A stretch of DNA of 17,945 bases, from NCBI GenBank assembly GCA_964362645.1, contig CAYIFC010000013.1, forward strand, positions 1 through 17,945, in the 5' to 3' direction. The notes beneath the pieces were generated by a model, which saw only the letters and a program-made list of their open reading frames with translations, was not told the origin of the DNA and ran no database searches. The position numbers and the translations under genes are program-made. How positions within the stretch are numbered: position 1 is the stretch's first letter; every line of letters begins with the position of its first letter. Source of the stretch: CAYIFC01 sp964362645 (lineage in GTDB: Bacteria > Patescibacteriota > Minisyncoccia > Phycocordibacterales > JACOZG01). This document shows positions 14,171 through 17,945 of this stretch, in pieces.

Positions 14171-15012
14171 ACCGTCGCTCTTATATTTTGCTCGTACTCC
14201 TGTTTTTTAATTTGCTTGTTTGGTTTGGTGTCGCTCAAGCAACGCCCAGCGCACAACTTAAGGTTGCTTTCTTGGATATCGGCCAAGGCGACAGCATATT
14301 AATCGAGAGTCCGACGGGCGGTCAGGTACTAATCGATGGTGGTTCGGGGCGCCAAGTTTTGCGGGCACTTGGCAAGCAAATGGCTTTCAGTGATCGCTTT
14401 ATTGATGTCGTAATCGCTACTCATCCAGACGCCGATCATATTGGCGGCCTGCCGAGTGTGCTCGAGCGCTATCGCGTTGGCAGTTTTATTGAAACTGGGT
14501 TGCGTTCTAGTACCACGCCCGATCAACTTTTTCTGGAAACTATCGCGAAGCAAAAAATTCCAATACTTATCGCGTGGCGCGGGATGAAAATAAATCTTGG
14601 TGGGGGAGCAGTGCTCGAAATCCTTTTCCCTGACCGTGACCCGGTTGAAATGGAAACCAACACTTCTTCTGTTGTCGCTAAACTTACTTATGGCGCGACC
14701 GATTTTTTGCTCACGGGCGATTCACCAATTGCGATTGAGCGCTATCTCGTTGGACTTGATGGAGACAAGATCGATGTGGAAGTTTTAAAAGCCGGCCATC
14801 ATGGTTCTAAGACCTCAACCTCGCAAGAGTTCGTGTCCCAAACCAGTCCCGACTATGCCGTTATTTCAGCCGGTTTTAATAATCGCTATGGCCACCCGCA
14901 CCCGGAAGTGGTGGAGCGTTTGCGAGCCAGTGGCGCTCAAGTGCTCAACACAGCAAAGGTTGGTACCATCTTATTCACAACTGATGGCACTTCGCTTAAA
15001 CTCGCCGATTAA
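14167..15012 (+). CDS. ComEC-type metallo-beta-lactamase protein
   Basis: A 281-residue protein whose ATG overlaps the comEC stop (ATGA). It has its own N-terminal membrane segment (residues 6-25), which argues for a true separate gene, not a frameshifted ComEC. The metallo-beta-lactamase fold is clear: FLDIGQGDSILIE (35-47), THPDADHIGG (85-94; His86, Asp88, Asp90, His91), LLTGDS (181-186; Asp185), KAGHHGSKTS (208-217) and NRYGHPHPEVV (239-249). This matches the C-terminal domain of ComEC/Rec2, thought to degrade the non-transported strand or bind metal and DNA during uptake. Here it would sit on the outer face of the membrane. Confidence 0.9.
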   Translation: MNRRSYILLVLLFFNLLVWFGVAQATPSAQLKVAFLDIGQGDSILIESPTGGQVLIDGGSGRQVLRALGKQMAFSDRFIDVVIATHPDADHIGGLPSVLERYRVGSFIETGLRSSTTPDQLFLETIAKQKIPILIAWRGMKINLGGGAVLEILFPDRDPVEMETNTSSVVAKLTYGATDFLLTGDSPIAIERYLVGLDGDKIDVEVLKAGHHGSKTSTSQEFVSQTSPDYAVISAGFNNRYGHPHPEVVERLRASGAQVLNTAKVGTILFTTDGTSLKLAD

Positions 15013-15090
15013 AAATCTGTTAAGATGGTGAGTAGCAGAGGTGGTCTTTGCACAACAGAATAAGAAACATTTAACCAGAAGGAGGGAGTG

Positions 15091-15726
15091 ATGATAAAAC
15101 CCAAAGGGTTAGTGATATTCGACATGGATGGAGTAGTCATCGATAGTATCAACGAGTATTTCATAACTCTTCGAAGCACGCTGGAAGAATTTGGAGTTCC
15201 GATGGCTATGTTGCCCACGTTCCGTACTTTTTTGGAATCCTTTTCTAATCCGCCGCAGCCATTTTACTCTCAGTTTGGGGTGGCGTGGTTGGAAGCGGAA
15301 AAAGTTTTTCGTACTTTAGCAGAAATCCATTTCCGAACTGAGGTTCTCTACTCTGGGGTAGTTGAAGCAATCAAATCCCTTCGGTCTGTCGGATACAAGA
15401 CAGCCATTGTTAGTTCAGGTTACTCTGATGTTGTTAAGAGGAGGTTGCAGTGTTTTAACCTGACTAAACTTTTCGACATCGTCGTGACCGACAAGTTTAA
15501 TAAGGCCCAAGTCTTACGGTCGTGTGCCCAAATTCTCTTGTGTCCATCACACCTTACTTACTTTGTGGGTGGCCTTTGGTCAGATATGAGGGATGCTCGG
15601 TTGGCCGAAATTCGTGGTGTTGGTTTTAGTGCTGGTCATGGGTTTATGCGGCCGGTTTTAATCAACGCTGGAGCGGAGATGTGTGTCGATACCCACGAAC
15701 AATTGGTTGAACGACTTGCCGCCTGA
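15091..15726 (+). CDS. HAD-superfamily hydrolase, phosphoglycolate-phosphatase-like
   Basis: A 211-residue cytoplasmic HAD phosphatase. Motif I is FDMDGVV (Asp11 nucleophile, Asp13 acid/base), motif II is VSSG (107-110), and motif III is Lys138 (FNKAQ). Motif IV is FVGGLWSDMRDA, where the first acidic residue usual in GDxxxD is Gly161 and only Asp165 remains (codons checked). The helical cap lies between residues about 15 and 85. Two starts are close, GTG 15088 and ATG 15091; ATG is chosen because GGAGG (15081-15085) is then 5 nt away instead of 2. It is monocistronic, with a strong SD and a terminator at 15755. No clear promoter: TAAGAT (15021) is the best -10. Substrate unknown. Confidence 0.85.
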   Translation: MIKPKGLVIFDMDGVVIDSINEYFITLRSTLEEFGVPMAMLPTFRTFLESFSNPPQPFYSQFGVAWLEAEKVFRTLAEIHFRTEVLYSGVVEAIKSLRSVGYKTAIVSSGYSDVVKRRLQCFNLTKLFDIVVTDKFNKAQVLRSCAQILLCPSHLTYFVGGLWSDMRDARLAEIRGVGFSAGHGFMRPVLINAGAEMCVDTHEQLVERLAA

Positions 15727-15754
15727 AGTTTCTTGTTTTCAAGCTTACCCTGTG

Positions 15755-15808
15755 TCCCTGTTGAATCACCGACGGTGCGTTACCGTCGCCTCAACAGGGA
15801 TTTTTTTT
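15755..15808 (+). terminator. Intrinsic terminator of the HAD gene
   Basis: Perfect 10-bp stem TCCCTGTTGA (15755-15764) / TCAACAGGGA (15791-15800), with inner stem CGACGGT / ACCGTCG, then eight T (15801-15808). The convergent rpmB stop codon lies at its edge (15807-15809). Confidence 0.92.
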
Positions 15809-16004
15809 AGCCTACGAGATGGCGGTTCTTTTTAAGACAAGAGGTGCAGATTTTAACGCGACCTTGTGTGCCAGGGAGACGGGCCCATTGGAGATTGGGT
15901 TGGCGGCGGACCTTGCCGGTGGGGTTGAACTTGGTGGCACGGACGCGGTTGGAGTAACCGCCGGCGATCAAACTACCCTTGTTGCAGATTGTGCACGCTT
16001 TCAT
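15807..16004 (-). CDS. rpmB: 50S ribosomal protein bL28
   Basis: A 65-residue L28, short but typical. It has the zinc-ribbon form with Cys4, Cys7, Cys53 and Cys56 (CTIC, then CTSC), the RVRATKFNPTGKVRRQPNLQ core (residues 20-39) and the basic C-terminus LKKNRHLVG. The ATG is 9 nt after a minus-strand TAGCAT with TTGCCT 17 nt further upstream, so the leader would be almost absent. Its stop codon overlaps the T-run of the opposing HAD terminator. It stands alone, convergent with the HAD gene and divergent from the site-2 protease. Confidence 0.95.
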   Translation of the reverse strand: MKACTICNKGSLIAGGYSNRVRATKFNPTGKVRRQPNLQWARLPGTQGRVKICTSCLKKNRHLVG

Positions 16005-16013
16005 AGTGGAATC

Positions 16014-16042
16014 ATGCTATCATGCGATATTACTTAAGGCAA
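16014..16042. promoter_or_regulatory. Overlapping divergent promoters (rpmB / site-2 protease)
   Basis: Minus strand: TTGCCT (16042-16037), 17-nt spacer, TAGCAT (16019-16014), 4 of 6 matches in each box, 9 nt before the rpmB ATG. Plus strand: TATCAT (16018-16023), 5 of 6, 24 nt before the protease ATG. The two -10 boxes share two bases. Confidence 0.5.
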
Positions 16043-16047
16043 CAAAG

Positions 16048-16653
16048 ATGGACCTCGGTTTCCAAATTATCATCCTTATTATCTCCGTCGTCCTCCACGA
16101 GGTGGCGCACGGAGTGGCGGCCGACTACTTGGGCGACCCGACGGCACGCTTAGCTGGTCGCCTGACCCTTAACCCCTTATCGCATCTTGACCCGTTCGGC
16201 TCCTTCCTCCTCCCGCTCCTTACTTACAGTATGGGCGGCTTTATTATCGGTTGGGCCAAGCCAGTGCCTTACAATCCGTACAACCTCCGCAATGGCAAAT
16301 GGGGTCCGGCCTATGTGGCCGCCGCCGGCCCGGCCGTTAATCTAATTCTCGCCCTAATCTTCTCTATTATTCTTCGTTTGGATTTTGGTTTTTGGACTTT
16401 GAGCTTAGTCTCTGCCATCAGTACCATAGTTCTCCTCAACATCTTGCTCGCGATCTTTAATCTCATCCCCATTCCACCACTCGACGGCTCCAAGATCCTT
16501 TTCGCCATCCTCCCTTACCGCCTCCGTGGCATCGAAACCTTCCTTCTCCGCTACCAATTTCTTTTGATTCTCCTCGTTATCTTCTATCTTTGGAAGTCTC
16601 TCTTCCCGCTGGTTTTCTTTATTTTCAAATTATTTACCGGCCTCAATTTCTAA
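16048..16653 (+). CDS. Site-2 protease family (M50) intramembrane metalloprotease
   Basis: A 201-residue membrane protein. The zinc site is HEVAH (17-21) in the first membrane helix. The second metal motif is NLIPIPPLDGSK (138-149; Asp146). GPAVNLI (94-100) is another family mark. There is no PDZ domain, so it belongs to the short YwhC/Rip-like group and not to RseP. The family cleaves membrane-bound regulators or signal peptides within the lipid bilayer; the substrate is unknown. The ATG at 16048 is preferred over an in-frame ATG at 15979, which would lie inside rpmB on the other strand. A weak AAGG is present at 16036-16039. It is followed by the palindromic element at 16657. Confidence 0.92.
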   Translation: MDLGFQIIILIISVVLHEVAHGVAADYLGDPTARLAGRLTLNPLSHLDPFGSFLLPLLTYSMGGFIIGWAKPVPYNPYNLRNGKWGPAYVAAAGPAVNLILALIFSIILRLDFGFWTLSLVSAISTIVLLNILLAIFNLIPIPPLDGSKILFAILPYRLRGIETFLLRYQFLLILLVIFYLWKSLFPLVFFIFKLFTGLNF

Positions 16654-16656
16654 CTA

Positions 16657-16733
16657 GCCCCATCCCCCGACCCCTTCCCCGAAGGAGAAGGGGAGATCAA
16701 AGCCCTCTCCTTTGGGGAGGGTTTGGGTGGGGC
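16657..16733. repeat. Palindromic multi-stem repeat (REP/MITE-like)
   Basis: A 77-nt element. Closing arms are GCCCCATCCC (16657-16666) and GGGTGGGGC (16725-16733). Inside are hairpin 1, CCCCTTC / GAAGGGG (16671-16693), and hairpin 2, CCCTC / GAGGG (16703-16721). The predicted shape is a three-way junction. It fills most of the gap between the site-2 protease and rpsL. Similar CCCTCTCC-type palindromes are scattered in many bacterial genomes (general knowledge). No target duplication is visible. Confidence 0.75.
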
Positions 16734-16779
16734 GGTCTTGCATTTATATTGAGGGTCAAGTAAAGTATCCAAGCAAACA

Positions 16780-17205
16780 ATGCCGACAATTAATCAGTTG
16801 GTGCGCCGACCTCGGCGTCGAATAATCAGAAAGTCCCGCTCCGTGGCGCTCGCCCGGGGTTTTAATATGCTTAAAAATCGTCCGATCTTTTACCCCGCCC
16901 CATTCAAGCGCGGCGTTTGTACCGTTGTTCGGACCACCACTCCTAAGAAGCCTAACTCGGCTGTTCGTAAGATCGCCCGCGTGCGCCTGACCAACGGTAT
17001 GGAAGTTACCGCTTATATCCCCGGCGTGGGCCACAATCTCCAAGAGCACTCGGTGGTGATGATCCGCGGTGGTCGTGTTAAGGACTTGCCAGGTGTGCGT
17101 TACCATATTGTCCGTGGTAAGCTTGATGCCTCTGGTGTCGAGAAGCGCCGCCAAGGTCGCTCGAAGTATGGTGCCAAAGCGCCGAAGGCGGACAAGAAGA
17201 AATAA
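16780..17205 (+). CDS. rpsL: 30S ribosomal protein uS12
   Basis: A 141-residue decoding-centre protein. Family core: MPTINQLVRR, KRGVCT (43-48), TTTPKKPNSA (52-61), GHNLQEHSVVMIRGGRVKDLPGVRYH (residues 84-109) and RSKYG. KRGVC begins at residue 43 here versus about 30 in E. coli, so there is an extra loop of about 13 residues (within SVALARGFNMLKNRPIFYPAPF); the basic C-terminal tail is typical. The PKKPNSA lysine linked to streptomycin response is present. First gene of the str operon. The A-rich leader (AAGCAAACA) has no SD. Upstream boxes are weak (TTTATA at 16743, TATCCA at 16766, or TAAAGT at 16761), so the promoter is uncertain. Confidence 0.98.
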   Translation: MPTINQLVRRPRRRIIRKSRSVALARGFNMLKNRPIFYPAPFKRGVCTVVRTTTPKKPNSAVRKIARVRLTNGMEVTAYIPGVGHNLQEHSVVMIRGGRVKDLPGVRYHIVRGKLDASGVEKRRQGRSKYGAKAPKADKKK

Positions 17206-17213
17206 GCACTAAA

Positions 17214-17234
17214 TCCTAAACTCTAAACTCTAAA
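17214..17234 (+). repeat. Short tandem repeat before rpsG
   Basis: Two perfect CTCTAAA units (17221-17234) preceded by a degenerate TCCTAAA unit (17214-17220). They fill the 33-nt gap between rpsL and rpsG. There is no SD. It may keep the start region unstructured. Confidence 0.5.
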
Positions 17235-17238
17235 CAAA

Positions 17239-17775
17239 ATGAGACGGAAATTAAATATAAAGAGGAAAGTAGAACTTGATCCGACCTTCCAATCGGCTAA
17301 GGTGGCAAAACTTACTAATTACATAATGAAGCGCGGCCAGAAGGCGACCGCTCGCGGTTTGGTGTACGGCGCTTTCGATATAATCAAAGAGAAGACGAAG
17401 CAAGAGCCAATGATGATCTACGAGGAAGCGCTTAAGAACGCTGGTCCGCAGATGGAACTCCGTTCGCGTCGTGTGGGTGGTGCTAACTATCAGATCCCGC
17501 ATGAGGTTACCCCGGACCGCCGCTTGGCTTTGAGTCTCCGCTGGATCATTGCCGCCGCTCGCTCGCGCAAAGGTATGCCGATGGCCGCTCGTTTGGCCGA
17601 AGAATTAATCCTCGCCAGTAAGAATGAAGGTGAAGCGATTAAGAAGAAGGAAATGGTCCACAAAATGGCCGAGGCCAATCGCGCCTTTGCTCACTTTGCT
17701 CGCGTTGCCCACAAGCCCAAGTTGCCCTTGGCCGTTCCCGACCGGGCTAGGCCGACCCCTTCGGCTACCGCGTAA
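17239..17775 (+). CDS. rpsG: 30S ribosomal protein uS7
   Basis: A 178-residue protein that nucleates the 30S head and binds the 3' domain of 16S rRNA. Landmarks: MRRKLNIKRKVELDP, KLTNYIMKRGQKATA, YEEALKNAGPQMELRSRRVGG (residues 61-81), YQIPHEVTPDRRLALSLRWI (84-103), and HKMAEANRAFAHFA near the end. It has a C-terminal extension rich in Pro and Ala (about residues 158-178) compared with the ~156-residue common length. Middle gene of the str operon, 33 nt after rpsL and 9 nt before fusA. Lysine codons are mostly AAG. Confidence 0.98.
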   Translation: MRRKLNIKRKVELDPTFQSAKVAKLTNYIMKRGQKATARGLVYGAFDIIKEKTKQEPMMIYEEALKNAGPQMELRSRRVGGANYQIPHEVTPDRRLALSLRWIIAAARSRKGMPMAARLAEELILASKNEGEAIKKKEMVHKMAEANRAFAHFARVAHKPKLPLAVPDRARPTPSATA

Positions 17776-17784
17776 ACTATACCG

Positions 17785-17945
17785 ATGGCCCGCGATTATC
17801 CCTTAGAGCGCGTTCGTAACTTCGGTATTATTGCCCACATTGATGCGGGCAAAACTACCGTCAGTGAGCGCATCCTCTTCTATACCGGCGTCTCGCACAA
17901 GATTGGTGAGGTGCACGAAGGCGATACCGTTATGGACTGGATGGA
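17785..17945 (+). CDS. fusA: Elongation factor G, N-terminal fragment (cut by window end)
   Basis: The ATG at 17785 is 9 nt after the rpsG stop. The 53 visible codons give MARDYPLERVRNFGIIAHID, then AGKTTVSERILFYTG, then HKIGEVHEGDTVMDWM. This contains the G1/P-loop AHIDAGKTT of translational GTPases, and the gene order rpsL-rpsG-fusA fits EF-G. The HEGDTVMDWM stretch is specific to EF-G. The remainder lies beyond the window. Confidence 0.96.
   Translation, partial: MARDYPLERVRNFGIIAHIDAGKTTVSERILFYTGVSHKIGEVHEGDTVMDWM

Noticed and set aside
14150..14185. comEC split caused by a frameshift or sequencing error
   Set aside because: The downstream frame has its own ATG in an ATGA overlap and its own membrane segment, and split ComEC proteins are common in this lineage.
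17214..17234. Array-like or telomere-like repeat, or CRISPR
   Set aside because: Only two perfect 7-nt units and one degenerate unit with no spacers; no CRISPR-type array is seen anywhere in the window.
1..17945. tRNA, rRNA, integrase, transposase or prophage genes
   Set aside because: None recognised on either strand; the only mobile-like signals are short palindromes without a transposase.

Overview
The window looks like a piece of a Candidate Phyla Radiation (Patescibacteria) chromosome, most likely Parcubacteria. Supporting signs are tightly packed genes with 4-base overlaps, a ComEC split into two proteins, a pyruvoyl-type arginine decarboxylase, a compact RecJ, an S12 with an extra N-terminal loop, core genes mostly lacking a Shine-Dalgarno (SD) site, and pilin-operon proteins of the kind common in that group. 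This placement rests on protein character recognised by eye, not on a search.

Layout. 3-3457 is the end of a type IV pilus/pseudopilin operon: a 5'-truncated adhesin-like protein, a GspJ/PilW-like prepilin and a PilX-like large minor pilin. A convergent gene (3461-4384, minus) encodes a membrane-anchored extracellular protein. The glycolytic pair tpiA-pgk follows (4431-6304), then a small secreted orphan protein with its own SD site and terminator (6444-6998). Next come a HIT-family protein (minus) and a divergent seven-bladed FG-GAP propeller protein (7020-9124), then recJ-rnhA (9157-11269). A monocistronic gene of unknown function with a consensus sigma-70 promoter, strong SD and three tandem 3' hairpins lies at 11309-12187. 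Pyruvoyl-dependent arginine decarboxylase (minus) is divergent from the split comEC pair (12208-15012). A HAD phosphatase with SD and terminator (15091-15808) is followed by rpmB (minus), divergent from a site-2 protease (to 16653). The window ends with the str operon rpsL-rpsG-fusA (16780 to the window edge).

How the parts work together. Minor pilins, the ComEC channel, its metallo-beta-lactamase partner and RecJ are the usual parts of natural DNA uptake and processing. TpiA and Pgk belong to lower glycolysis. rpmB, rpsL, rpsG and fusA are translation genes.

Three regulatory patterns stand out. First, all four divergent gene pairs have the -10 boxes of the two directions overlapping or abutting in one AT-rich symmetric block. 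Second, several genes have a TATAAT-like box only 6-11 nt before the start codon, so their mRNAs would be leaderless or nearly so. Third, only three stand-alone accessory genes (6444, 11433, 15091) carry strong SD sites, leaders and intrinsic terminators. A family of short GC-rich palindromes (6999, 12045, 13221) is also scattered through the window, one copy in-frame inside comEC and one forming the 3' end of the 11433 gene.
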